From positions 1-64,000 of the forward strand of contig DATNPK010000069.1 in the NCBI GenBank assembly GCA_036703275.1: 64,000 nucleotides of DNA. Direction: 5' to 3'. The notes beneath the pieces are model-generated. The model worked only from the letters and a program-made list of their open reading frames with translations, ran no database searches and was not told where the DNA came from. Position 1 is the first letter of the stretch, and the number at the start of each line of letters is the position of its first letter. The stretch comes from Coleofasciculaceae cyanobacterium. GTDB lineage: Bacteria; Cyanobacteriota; Cyanobacteriia; Cyanobacteriales; Xenococcaceae. Both the position numbers and the translations under genes were made by a program. Of the stretch, positions 56,420-64,000 are shown one piece after another.

Positions 56420-57142
56420 ATGCTATCTTTTACATCTCGTTTAATCGCTCAATCGATAATATCGACTGTTAATCTCAATTTAACTCAGTCTTATACCGAT
56501 CGTATTCCGACTGACATTCCGACTATTGTGATCAGTAATCACCGTAGCTTTCTAGATGCGCCAATTTTAATCAAGTCAATTCCTAATACTTTACGAATCG
56601 CCTGTCATCACTACATGGGTCAAACTCCAGGTGTGCGAGAAATAATAAATTCTCTTGGCTGTTTCCCTTTAGCAGAAGCCGATCGCCGCCAAAAACAGTT
56701 TTTTGAGCAAGCAAATTATCTTTTAACTTCTAGACAGTGGGTGGGATTATTTCCTGAAGGCACTAAACCGATGATCGAACCTACAGCACCCGATGAAATT
56801 AATGAGTTTCATCGCGGTTTTGCTCATTTGGCTTGGAAAACACCTGTGGCAAATTTAGCTGTTTTACCAGTGGCGATCGCGTCTTTGTCCGAAACAAATT
56901 ATCCTAGTATTCCAATTCGTTGGCTGAAGCAATTTGATCGAGATGAACCCTTTTTTGAGCGACAGGGTTTACATCCAATGTTAGTTTATCACCGTGCCCA
57001 AGTATTAATCGGTAGCCCCTACTTGATTAATCAGACTCAAAAACAGGAATATAAAGGAAAACAGGCCAAAGAACTGGCTTTAGATTTAACGCACTATTGC
57101 CAGGATCAAATCACTGAGTTACTACGGGAAGGGTGTTATTAA
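56420..57142 (+). CDS. PlsC-type 1-acylglycerol-3-phosphate acyltransferase family protein
   Basis: A 240-residue acyltransferase. The catalytic HxxxxD is in NHRSFLDA (His41, Asp46), and the phosphate-binding motif is LFPEGTKP (111-116). These define the LPLAT superfamily that acylates lysophosphatidate or related acceptors at the membrane. No transmembrane helix is obvious. A hydrolase gene follows 117 bp later on the same strand; the pair may act on one lipid pathway. Confidence 0.87.
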   Translation: MLSFTSRLIAQSIISTVNLNLTQSYTDRIPTDIPTIVISNHRSFLDAPILIKSIPNTLRIACHHYMGQTPGVREIINSLGCFPLAEADRRQKQFFEQANYLLTSRQWVGLFPEGTKPMIEPTAPDEINEFHRGFAHLAWKTPVANLAVLPVAIASLSETNYPSIPIRWLKQFDRDEPFFERQGLHPMLVYHRAQVLIGSPYLINQTQKQEYKGKQAKELALDLTHYCQDQITELLREGCY

Positions 57143-57259
57143 ATTAGATAGCTATTGAGGGGAAATGTAAAGAAAAAAGTGGGGAAATCTATCTTGATCA
57201 ATAAATGTTAGAAAATAAATATTAATAAATTTTAAGTTTTATTTCTATAATATAGATAT

Positions 57260-58057
57260 ATGAATTTTAAATCCAGCGTAAATTTTATCGATCCCAGAGA
57301 GATTAATCGGGATGCTCCTCTGTTTGTCTATCTTCCTGGTATGGACGGTACTGGCAAGCTACTGCAAAGGCAGTCTAATAATCTGGCAGCAAATTTTGAC
57401 TTGCGATGTTTATCAATTCGTATCGACAATCATAGCAGTTGGTCAGATTTAGCTAGAGATACGGTACAGCTAATCAAATCAGAATTAACTCACAAAACCA
57501 ATTCAGAAGTTTACCTTTGTGGCGAATCTTTTGGTGGCTGTTTAGCCTTAAAAACAGCTTTGGCTGAGCCATGTATAATTAAAAAGCTAATATTAGTTAA
57601 TCCTGCTTCTTGCTTAAATCAGTTACCTATTTTGAGCTGGGGAGTAAATCTTACTTCTTTGCTGCCATCTTGGGTACACCGCTATTCGGCTGCGGGACTA
57701 TTACCTTTTTTAGTCCGCTTAAATCGAATTAATGATTGCGATCGCATTTGTCTAATTGAAAGTATGAAATCTATACCGCCTCACGTGGTTAGCTGGCGAT
57801 TATCTCTGCTGAGAGATTTTAAAGTTACCGATGAGGAATTGCGCAACTTAAATATTCCTAGCTTAATTGTTGCAGGGGCAGCAGATGACTTGTTGCCTTC
57901 AGTTGAGGAAGCCCAAAAATTAACCCATCTTTTACCCCAAGCACAAATGACCGTATTGCCTCAAAGTGGTCATGCTTGTCTGTTAGAGACCGAAATCAAC
58001 CTATATCAGATCTTGGTAAAGCAAAATTTTATCCCAGCTAAGTATGCTCTTTGTTAG
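57260..58057 (+). CDS. Alpha/beta hydrolase resembling the N-terminal domain of plant phytyl ester synthases
   Basis: A 265-residue hydrolase. The start of the domain, FVYLPGMDGTGKLLQRQ, the DLRCLSI strand and YLCGESFGGCLALKTAL (nucleophile Ser90) closely follow the pattern I recall from the hydrolase half of PES/ELT proteins of chloroplasts. The acid is probably in VAGAADDLLPS and the His in SGHACLLE. In plants this domain is fused to a DGAT-like acyltransferase; here a PlsC-type acyltransferase is encoded separately just upstream. Likely substrates are acyl lipids or phytyl/acyl esters, by inference. Confidence 0.8.
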   Translation: MNFKSSVNFIDPREINRDAPLFVYLPGMDGTGKLLQRQSNNLAANFDLRCLSIRIDNHSSWSDLARDTVQLIKSELTHKTNSEVYLCGESFGGCLALKTALAEPCIIKKLILVNPASCLNQLPILSWGVNLTSLLPSWVHRYSAAGLLPFLVRLNRINDCDRICLIESMKSIPPHVVSWRLSLLRDFKVTDEELRNLNIPSLIVAGAADDLLPSVEEAQKLTHLLPQAQMTVLPQSGHACLLETEINLYQILVKQNFIPAKYALC

Positions 58058-58144
58058 AACACTTAGTTAATTAATAAACTTTAGGCATTCAATAACCTGC
58101 TGAGATTAATTGAAGGTTAAAAAATTGTCAGTATGATTTTTGCT

Positions 58145-58672
58145 TCAAAGAGTTACCTTCGCTTCAAGAGACTTAAGATATTCTGTGTTGACTTTAGATT
58201 CTCTGATTAAAGCAATTTTCCCGGTGCGAGCAATTTCACGAATCCCAAACTTATTCAACATTTGAATAATCGCGACGATTTTGCCAGGATCGCCTACAAC
58301 CTCAAGAGTTAAGGCTTCTTCAGAAAGATCGACCACCCTGGCGCGAAAAATTTGCGCTAGCTGAATTACTTCAGCCCGATTAGAAGCGGTGGCGTTAACT
58401 TTAATTAGCATTAACTCTCTTTCCACACAAGGCTGCTGGCTGATATCCTGTACCTTCAGTACGCTAATCAATTTATATAGCTGTTTAATTAGCTGCTCAA
58501 CAACTTTTTCATCTCCAGGTACAACCATTGTAATCCGCGAGACACCTACTTGTTCGGCAGGACCTACCGCCAGACTTTCAATGTTAAAACCACGGCGAGC
58601 AAATAATCCTGCAATGCGCGTTAAAACTCCTGCTTCGTCTTCTACTAAGACAGAAATAGTTTGCTTGATCAT
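58145..58672 (-). CDS. ilvH: Acetolactate synthase regulatory (small) subunit
   Basis: A 175-residue regulatory subunit of branched-chain amino acid synthesis. The N-terminal ACT domain has [20 protein letters not shown] and [11 protein letters not shown], where valine binds for feedback inhibition. The C-terminal domain has [28 protein letters not shown] and [15 protein letters not shown]. Length is normal. The catalytic subunit gene is not nearby, as is common in cyanobacteria. Confidence 0.96.
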   Translation of the reverse strand: MIKQTISVLVEDEAGVLTRIAGLFARRGFNIESLAVGPAEQVGVSRITMVVPGDEKVVEQLIKQLYKLISVLKVQDISQQPCVERELMLIKVNATASNRAEVIQLAQIFRARVVDLSEEALTLEVVGDPGKIVAIIQMLNKFGIREIARTGKIALIRESKVNTEYLKSLEAKVTL

Positions 58673-58963
58673 AGCTAAAAAAATGAGTAAGTTTTGATGA
58701 GGTTAGTCTCTTATGATAAATGAAATTGGCAGGGTTAATAAACCGCATCTAGTCTGAAGGTGAAGGATCTTGAACTTTCGCGACTCTTATCTAATTGCCT
58801 TGTTAAAACCCGCCCTTCTTTTAACAACTGTTCCGACGATTGGAAATTAAGAATCAAGGACGGGAAAATCCATTCTAAATTCTCAACCTTGTTCTTGAAA
58901 GCCAAGTCTTTGGTAAAACCATTATAATTGCCGAAGCAAAACTGTGTTCTCTCTAGTTATTAG

Positions 58964-59596
58964 ATGCCAAAATATCGCAAAATCAGCCGAAAAAACTTTT
59001 ATTTCCTGTTGTTGCTACTATTTCCTTTTTTACAGCTTTGCTATCAAACGATCATTAAAAACTATTATCAGTTCGATATTCAGATTTATGAATTCTTAGA
59101 GGCTCAACGAAACACCTTACTAGATTTTATTTTCACTAATGTTTATCGTATTACTGGTACTTACTTCACTGGTTTAGTGGTGTTGATTGCTTTAATAACT
59201 TTAATTCGTCAACGCTCTTGGCAAGAAGTTAAAGCCTTAGTTTTTGCTACTTTGGGAATTTTGCTGCTGGTAGACGAAGTACTTAAACCTTTGTTCGATC
59301 GCTCTCGCCCTTTTAAACCTCGGTTAGTCAATGATTTAAGCCCTGACAGTTTTCCCAGCGGCCATGCAGCAGGAAATTTGGTTTTTTACTTTTATATGTC
59401 TTTTATTATTGTGGCGCGATATCCGCATTTAGCTAAATATATTTATGGTTTGTCTTCTACGTTGGTACTGCTGATTGGCTTTAGTAGTGTATATGTCAAG
59501 GCTCATTGGGCAACGGATATTTTCGCTGGCTATATTTTCGGCTATTTTTGGTTACTGATTAGCCTAGTATTATTAAATTTTTTGACTCGCAAATAA
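58964..59596 (+). CDS. PAP2-family membrane phosphatase with altered motif 3
   Basis: A 210-residue integral membrane protein with about six helices. Motif 1 is KPLFDRSRP (KX6RP) and motif 2 is PSGHAAGN. Motif 3 should read SRX5HX3D but here is SSVYVKAHWATD, so the phosphate-binding Arg is replaced by Ser while the His and Asp remain. Such enzymes remove phosphate from undecaprenyl diphosphate, phosphatidate or similar lipids. The altered Arg may reduce activity or mark a subgroup. The gene is monocistronic. Confidence 0.85.
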   Translation: MPKYRKISRKNFYFLLLLLFPFLQLCYQTIIKNYYQFDIQIYEFLEAQRNTLLDFIFTNVYRITGTYFTGLVVLIALITLIRQRSWQEVKALVFATLGILLLVDEVLKPLFDRSRPFKPRLVNDLSPDSFPSGHAAGNLVFYFYMSFIIVARYPHLAKYIYGLSSTLVLLIGFSSVYVKAHWATDIFAGYIFGYFWLLISLVLLNFLTRK

Positions 59597-59704
59597 GGCC
59601 TACAGAAAAATTACTTAAATACTGCCAATAGAGCAAAGGACCGAGCGTTCAAAGCGATCGCTTTTTTAGTCCGATTAACTCATAGTTTAAAATCAACCGT
59701 GCAT

Positions 59705-59971
59705 TTACTCAACAACGATGCACCATTCGTGCAGTTCATAATCGACACAGTTATAAATAACCAGAGGATCTTGAGCCACTATTTTCTGAGCTTCTTGTAA
59801 AGAATCTGCGTCAAAGACTAGCATTCCTCCTCCTAATTCTCCCCAATAGCCAGTTTTAGCTTTATGTCCTCTGACAATTAGTTGGCGAACATAGCTTTTA
59901 TGAGCCGATACGTATCGATCAAAAATTACTTTGTTAACTATTCCCTTTTCTATTTTTACAAATGTTGGCAT
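59705..59971 (-). CDS. YciI-like protein
   Basis: An 88-residue protein of the YciI ferredoxin-like fold: a central KSYVRQLIVRGHKAKTGYWG segment, then GGMLVFDADSLQEAQKIVAQ and DPLVIYNCVDYELHEWCIV. The family is small, dimeric and of uncertain function; some members act on catechols or signal. No partner gene is adjacent. Confidence 0.82.
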   Translation of the reverse strand: MPTFVKIEKGIVNKVIFDRYVSAHKSYVRQLIVRGHKAKTGYWGELGGGMLVFDADSLQEAQKIVAQDPLVIYNCVDYELHEWCIVVE

Positions 59972-60406
59972 AAATAACAGCTAATTTCTCTAAAAAGCAA
60001 ATGTAAGATAAATATTATAATAATGTTATGTTAATAAAATAATACTTTAAAATGACGGTGTTGCTGATTAGGTAATGATATAAACTAGTCAACCTCCTTC
60101 GGGGGAATTCAAAATTCAACCAGCGAGTCCCTGAACGGATTCCGTGCATGATTAGCCCTAAAGGATTAGAAGTTCGCGTCACACGAAGTTAGTCCGTGCA
60201 TGATAAGCTTCGCCCTAAAGGATATGCGGAGCGGTATGCTTTAGCACTAGCTTCGCGTCGCAAATCATGCACGGGCATATCGCGTCACCGCTTCGCGACG
60301 CGAAGCTAGTCGAAGACTCAGCTTATACTAAAGCCCTGCATTAGTGTAGCAACCAAGAAATATAAATCAATAGTTACACTAAAACCGAAAATGTTTATAC
60401 CAGAGG
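59972..60406. repeat. Cluster of palindromic elements (CCGTGCATGAT-ended version)
   Basis: The core at about 60140-60310 has TCCGTGCATGAT twice in direct orientation (60141 and 60193) and ATCATGCACGG once inverted (60264). Inside are CCCTAAAGGAT twice, GCGGAGCGGTATGCTTTAGC, CTAGCTTCGCGTCGC and ACCGCTTCGCGACGCGAAGC. The internal words recur in the elements near 6715, 12228, 28305 and 43070, but the terminal repeat is a different one. It is non-coding. Confidence 0.8.
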
Positions 60407-60825
60407 ATGTCAAAAAAAGGGGGACTATATCAGTACAGGATATGCTGAAGAGCAACTAAAAAACTGCTTACAAGAGTTTACCGCGCCCATATTTGCTAAA
60501 TTATCCTAACGATCCTGACGGCTCAAATTGTCAGAAATATAATCAGCTAGTCGATCAATATAACGAGCTGATTCAATGCTCCGCAGTACAACAGCTTGCA
60601 AATGTAGGTCGATTATTGACTTATTCGTTAGTCATCGAAGATTATTACATAATGAAAACACACTATCATTGCACTCTGAAATATCATCCTAAGATTTGGG
60701 AAATGTTTCAAGAAGTAATCGAGAAGACAATCAAAAAATACCCAACAACTAAACAGAATATACTAGATAATATTGTTAGATATTCTCAAGAACTTGCGCA
60801 ACAAATCATCGTCAAAAATTGTTAA
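60407..60825 (+). pseudogene. Hypothetical gene, possibly frameshifted at its start
   Basis: The main open frame (from a TTG at 60493) gives 110 residues of unknown family, helical, with NQLVDQYNELIQCSAVQQLA and YHPKIWEMFQEVIEKTIKKY. Upstream, an ATG at 60407 followed by A7 and G5 runs reads MSKKG, and after a one-base shift GDYISTGYAEEQLKNCLQEF and TAPIFAKLS, ending at TAA 60507-60509. That second peptide also looks protein-like and leads into the main frame by overlap. One or two frameshifts in a single gene would explain both; two small overlapping genes is the alternative. Confidence 0.4.
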
Positions 60826-60950
60826 TCCAAGCTAATAATAATCTAACCAACCTATCGGTAAGCTCAGCAAGAAAACCTCACAGAGATTTGATGTTTTTTT
60901 AATTCGACCTTTTAAATTGGTATTGATCAGAGTAATTTTTTAGATAACTG

Positions 60951-61687
60951 TTAGGCGGATTGAGGATTAGGCTGATTTTTCAACGAAGTTTCTTGATAGC
61001 TAACTGCTCTCATAGCTACTTTCCAAGTAAAAGTAAAAGATTGAAATGACTCTGGAGAAACTCGGTCTTCATCTAAATCTACAATTACTTTGGCTAAAAT
61101 TTCAAAGAGGTGACGACGCACGAGAGTTAGTTGCTCTAAATCTTCCATGGAATTGATGCGATCGATTAATTCTAGAATTTCGAGATTGTACAGATCGGCA
61201 CGGTTTTTTTGTTTCCCTTGCAACCACATTTTAAAGACCAAAACAGTTGGTAAGAACCACTTCCTTTTGGCATTAAAGCAATTCTTTTTCCTTTGAGTTC
61301 GCTGAAACTATTGATATTAGATTCTTCGCTAACAATTAAATGTAATATTTCTGGAAACAAAGAAGCGATCGCTTTGGTAGAGGGAGAGACCGTGGTATCG
61401 TTTTGAATTAGTGCTAATTGCACCCGATCAAACTCCAATAATTGCAAATTTTCTAGAGAGCCTTTTTCAACAACTTCAATCTGGATTTGAGGTTGAGATC
61501 GGGCAACGACTTTAGCTAAAGCTTGAGCAAAAGCATAATATTCTCCTTGACTTCCTCCAGTGGCGATCGCTAAGTTATAAACGCGGTTATGGGAGTTATA
61601 CCATTGCCAGCCAAAGACACTAACAGCGATCTTGCTGAGAAAAATAATCGGCAAGATAAGTTTATTTTGCATTGACAATTGTGTCAT
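60951..61687 (-). pseudogene. TAXI-family TRAP transporter receptor, central part deleted
   Basis: The N-terminal piece has an anchor segment, then NLAIATGGSQGEYYAFAQAL, VEKGSLENLQLLEFDRVQLA and LIQNDTTVSPSTKAIASLFP, and reaches GKRIALMPKGSGSYQLFWSL. This is the TAXI (TRAP-associated extracytoplasmic immunogenic) solute-receptor start. The C-terminal piece, in another frame, is WLQGKQKNRADLYNLEILEL, a tail I recall from cyanobacterial TAXI proteins, and runs to RAVSYQETSL. About 200 middle residues of a normal protein of some 430 are missing, with the junction near 61225-61245. No TRAP permease gene is adjacent. Confidence 0.82.
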
Positions 61688-61935
61688 TGTCTTCAGCGTT
61701 GGTTAGCTAAAAATACTTTAGTAACTAATGATTATTCTACTCTACTTGAGGCGTGAGGCAGTATTTACACTTCATTTACACTTCAATAGCCTATGTAATT
61801 ATTAAAAGCGATCGCTTTTGCCAAACCGACAAAAAATGACATAAACAGTATCTAAAGAGTCATAAGTAGACAAGATAGTAACTAAATACACATTTTGTGA
61901 AATTAAGGTTTTTCTATATTGATGATTGTCGAACG

Positions 61936-61977
61936 GTAATAAACTTTACTGCCGATTAATTAGTGTTCTATTAATAT
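61936..61977 (+). promoter_or_regulatory. NtcA-activated promoter of the nitrate permease gene
   Basis: GTA-N8-TAC (GTAATAAACTTTAC, 61936-61949) is followed after exactly 22 bases by TAATAT (61972-61977), a TAN3T -10 box. This is the canonical arrangement of NtcA class II promoters: the NtcA site replaces the -35 box. It sits about 80 bases before the gene start. Confidence 0.88.
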
Positions 61978-62055
61978 CTTGCTAATGTTTTTAAAAGATC
62001 AGAATAAAAAAGACATTATCGGCATTCAAATTTGTCAATCGCCAAAAAATAAATT

Positions 62056-63555
62056 ATGTCTGGAATTTTTTCCTTTAGTGGTCGCTACCGCATCTTGCAC
62101 CTTACTTGGTTTGCTTTTTTCTTAAGCTTTGTCGTCTGGTTTAACTTTGCTCCTTTTGCCACAGCAGTGCAAACAGAATTAGGTTTAGAGCCAGCTCAAA
62201 TTAGAACTCTGGCGATTTGTAATGTCGCCCTTACAGTTCCAGCGCGGATTATTGTTGGGATGATTCTCGATCGCCTTGGTCCAAGAATTACTTACTCTTG
62301 TTTATTAATTTATGCAGCTATCCCTTCAATTGCCTTTGCACTCTCGCAAAACTTTACTCAGCTGGTGATTAGCCGTTTAGCCTTGAGTATTGTCGGCTGT
62401 GGTTTTGTGATTGGAATTCGCATGGTGGCAGAGTGGTTTAATTCTCAGGAAATCGGTTTAGCAGAGGGCATATACGGGGGCTGGGGTAACTTTGGCTCGG
62501 CAGCAGCAGCATTTACTCTGCCAACTATTGCTGCGCTAACGGCTGGTTTGACCGCTAGCCAACTTAACTGGAGATTGGCGATCGCTCTAACGGGAATTAT
62601 TGCTGCACTCTATGGAATATTTTATTTCTTTAACGTTCAAGATACGCCTCCTGGCAAAGTCTACCAGCGACCAGAAAGTAGTGCTGGATTGGAAGTAACT
62701 AGCAAAAAAGACCTTTGGTTTTTGCTCTTGATGAATATTCCTCTGGTGGGAATTTTAGGCGTAATTACTTGGCGTTTGCAAAAGGCGCAATTATTTGGTT
62801 CAAGTACGATGTATTTAATCTGGGTTGGTCTAGTCGCTCTATATTTATTCCAAGCTTTTAATATTTACAAGGTCAATCAAAAACTCATCACTGGAGCAAA
62901 ACGCTACCCAGCAGCAGATCGCTATCAGTTTTCTCAAGTGGCACTTCTAGAACTTGCTTACGTTGCTAGCTTTGGCTCAGAATTAGCGGTTGTTTCAATG
63001 CTCCCAGCCTTTTTTGAAAATACTTTTGGCTTAACAGCAGCACTGGCGGGAGGAATTGCGGGAACTTATGCCTTTATGAATCTAGCCGCTCGTCCTGGAG
63101 GCGGGTTTATTTCTGACAAAATTGGTAGCCGTAAATGGACGTTAGCTGTAACCCTGGCTGGTACGGGAATTGGTTATTTAATTTTTAGCAGTCTTGGCGA
63201 AATAGCTCTACCCCTAATCATAATCATGACAATGTGTGCTTCTTTCTTTGTCATGGCTACCGAAGGTGCTACTTATGCCATTGTTCCTTTGGTCAAGCCT
63301 CGGGTTACTGGACAGATAGCTGGTAATGTGGGGGCTTACGGCAATGTGGGCGCAGTCGCCTATCTAACTACCTATAGCTTGCTTCCAGAAGGTGGTGGCG
63401 GAGATAAATTCTTTTTTCAGATGTTAGGAGTTGTAGCTTTGATTGTCGCTAGTCTTTGTGCCTTTTTCCTCAGAGAACCAACTGGAGGGCATGGTGAAGG
63501 GCAAGAAGTTCACGCTTCTCCAGAAAAAGCGATCGCCTATAAAAAAGCAAATTGA
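62056..63555 (+). CDS. nrtP: NrtP-type nitrate/nitrite permease (MFS)
   Basis: A 499-residue membrane protein with about 12 helices of the nitrate-nitrite porter group. The start SFSGRYRILHLTWFAFFLSF VVWFNFAP is typical; the nitrate-signature-like segments are GIRMVAEWFNSQEIGLAEGI with GGWGNFGSAAAAF and, in the second half, GGIAGTYAFMNLAARPGGGF. The NtcA promoter in front fits induction when ammonium is lacking. A second, similar gene begins about 300 bp downstream. No narB or nirA is in the window. Confidence 0.93.
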   Translation: MSGIFSFSGRYRILHLTWFAFFLSFVVWFNFAPFATAVQTELGLEPAQIRTLAICNVALTVPARIIVGMILDRLGPRITYSCLLIYAAIPSIAFALSQNFTQLVISRLALSIVGCGFVIGIRMVAEWFNSQEIGLAEGIYGGWGNFGSAAAAFTLPTIAALTAGLTASQLNWRLAIALTGIIAALYGIFYFFNVQDTPPGKVYQRPESSAGLEVTSKKDLWFLLLMNIPLVGILGVITWRLQKAQLFGSSTMYLIWVGLVALYLFQAFNIYKVNQKLITGAKRYPAADRYQFSQVALLELAYVASFGSELAVVSMLPAFFENTFGLTAALAGGIAGTYAFMNLAARPGGGFISDKIGSRKWTLAVTLAGTGIGYLIFSSLGEIALPLIIIMTMCASFFVMATEGATYAIVPLVKPRVTGQIAGNVGAYGNVGAVAYLTTYSLLPEGGGGDKFFFQMLGVVALIVASLCAFFLREPTGGHGEGQEVHASPEKAIAYKKAN

Positions 63556-63859
63556 CAGTGATTTACAAGTAATAAGTTTTCCACTGCAATCTAACTCTTA
63601 AATGTGTAACAAGGCTGACAGAATCAACTCGTCAGGTTGTATAGCTTAAGAGACAAAGCAGTATATTTTGAAGTGCCTAATTAAGAGTTATTCTGGCTCA
63701 CACCTAAGCTTGTTGCGGAAAAAGTAAGTAAGCAGGGACTCTGCCAAAATTGGTTATTTTTCGCCCTCATCCGCTATTCAACGTTCAAGTTATGCATTGA
63801 TGCAGTTAGCCTGTGTCTTCATTTGTTCTACCTAGACTCATTAGTTAGGAAATTTCAAT
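63556..63859. promoter_or_regulatory. Gap between the two nitrate permease genes
   Basis: I searched this 304-bp gap for GTA-N8-TAC and found no full match, so the second gene may depend on read-through from the first or on a different promoter. No coding frame or clear terminator is present. Confidence 0.4.
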
Positions 63860-64000
63860 ATGCTTAAAAGATTATTGTCATTTAGTGGTCGATACCGCAT
63901 CCTACACCTAACGTGGTTTGCCTTCTTGTTATCCTTCGTAGTCATATTTAACGCTGCCCCTCTAGCTGAATCGATTATAGAAGAGTTTCAACTGAACGAG
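63860..64000 (+). CDS. Second NrtP-like permease, cut by the window edge
   Basis: The 47 visible residues (MLKRLLSFSGRYRILHLTWF, then AFLLSFVVIFNAAPLAESII) match the N-terminus of the preceding permease. They differ at the WFNFAP position (IFNAAP), so this is a diverged paralogue, not a recent identical copy. The rest lies outside the window. Confidence 0.88.
   Translation, partial: MLKRLLSFSGRYRILHLTWFAFLLSFVVIFNAAPLAESIIEEFQLNE

Noticed and set aside
60140-60310. Repeat cluster as a structured non-coding RNA or CRISPR
   Set aside because: The repeats are palindromic, of unequal spacing and shared with elements elsewhere, including one inside a coding gene, so a dispersed repeat family explains them better.

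Overview
The window is chromosomal DNA of a cyanobacterium. It carries psaD (photosystem I), a zeta-carotene desaturase, a CYP110-type P450, a fused PanC-cytidylate kinase, a long LptC, a DevA-type ATPase and many copies of the HIP1 octamer GCGATCGC. Two neighbourhoods match gene orders I recall from Synechocystis: trpE beside psaD, and a SRPBCC protein beside crtQ/zds. The genus cannot be fixed. The density of interspersed palindromes, decayed genes and insertion-sequence remnants suggests a large, repeat-rich genome.

Layout. 1-450: the 5' end of a TnpB gene and a tRNA-Asn. 0.6-10.9 kb: accessory metabolism, with a GXWXG-domain protein, thioredoxin-like protein, P450, FAD oxidoreductase, a lysozyme gene broken by an amber codon, an AraC regulator, dienelactone hydrolase, metallo-beta-lactamase-fold enzyme, a methyltransferase and a haem-oxygenase-like diiron enzyme. 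11-12.5 kb: repeats and a dead parvulin gene. 12.5-19.9 kb: a divergent HxlR regulator/quinone-reductase pair with an evident operator, secA, a DevA-like ATPase and a two-RCK ion channel. 20.1-23.6 kb: two tandem copies of an acidic repeat protein, the first frameshifted. 24.2-28.5 kb: arsR-pstSCAB with a palindromic operator, then an IS630 remnant split by a small palindromic element. 28.6-36.1 kb: SRPBCC-zds-hypothetical and trpE-psaD-DICT kinase, all on the minus strand. 36.4-44 kb: envelope and signalling genes (M23 peptidase, ComFB-like protein, ECF sigma/anti-sigma, BlaI/M56, RlpA) with purM among them. 44-59 kb: housekeeping genes (panC-cmk, ruvA, lptC, metG, ilvH) with a YefM/YoeB toxin-antitoxin pair, peroxiredoxin, LabA-like NYN protein, an acyltransferase and a phytyl-ester-synthase-like hydrolase. 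60-64 kb: a repeat cluster, a TAXI-receptor pseudogene, and two tandem nitrate permease genes, the first behind a textbook NtcA promoter.

Working together. Phosphate uptake (pstSCAB) appears to be under an ArsR-family repressor encoded as the first gene of its own operon. Nitrate uptake is under NtcA. The HxlR/oxidoreductase pair looks like a thiol- or quinone-sensing switch. The 36-44 kb genes are compatible with cell-wall turnover and envelope stress sensing.

The most unusual signals are a family of modular palindromic elements (one inserted in frame in an intact enzyme gene, one inside a transposase remnant), the duplicated and diverging repeat-protein locus, the ArsR-controlled pst operon, the amber-interrupted lysozyme, and a hydrolase resembling the N-terminal half of plant phytyl ester synthases beside a PlsC acyltransferase. 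I found no CRISPR array and no rRNA.
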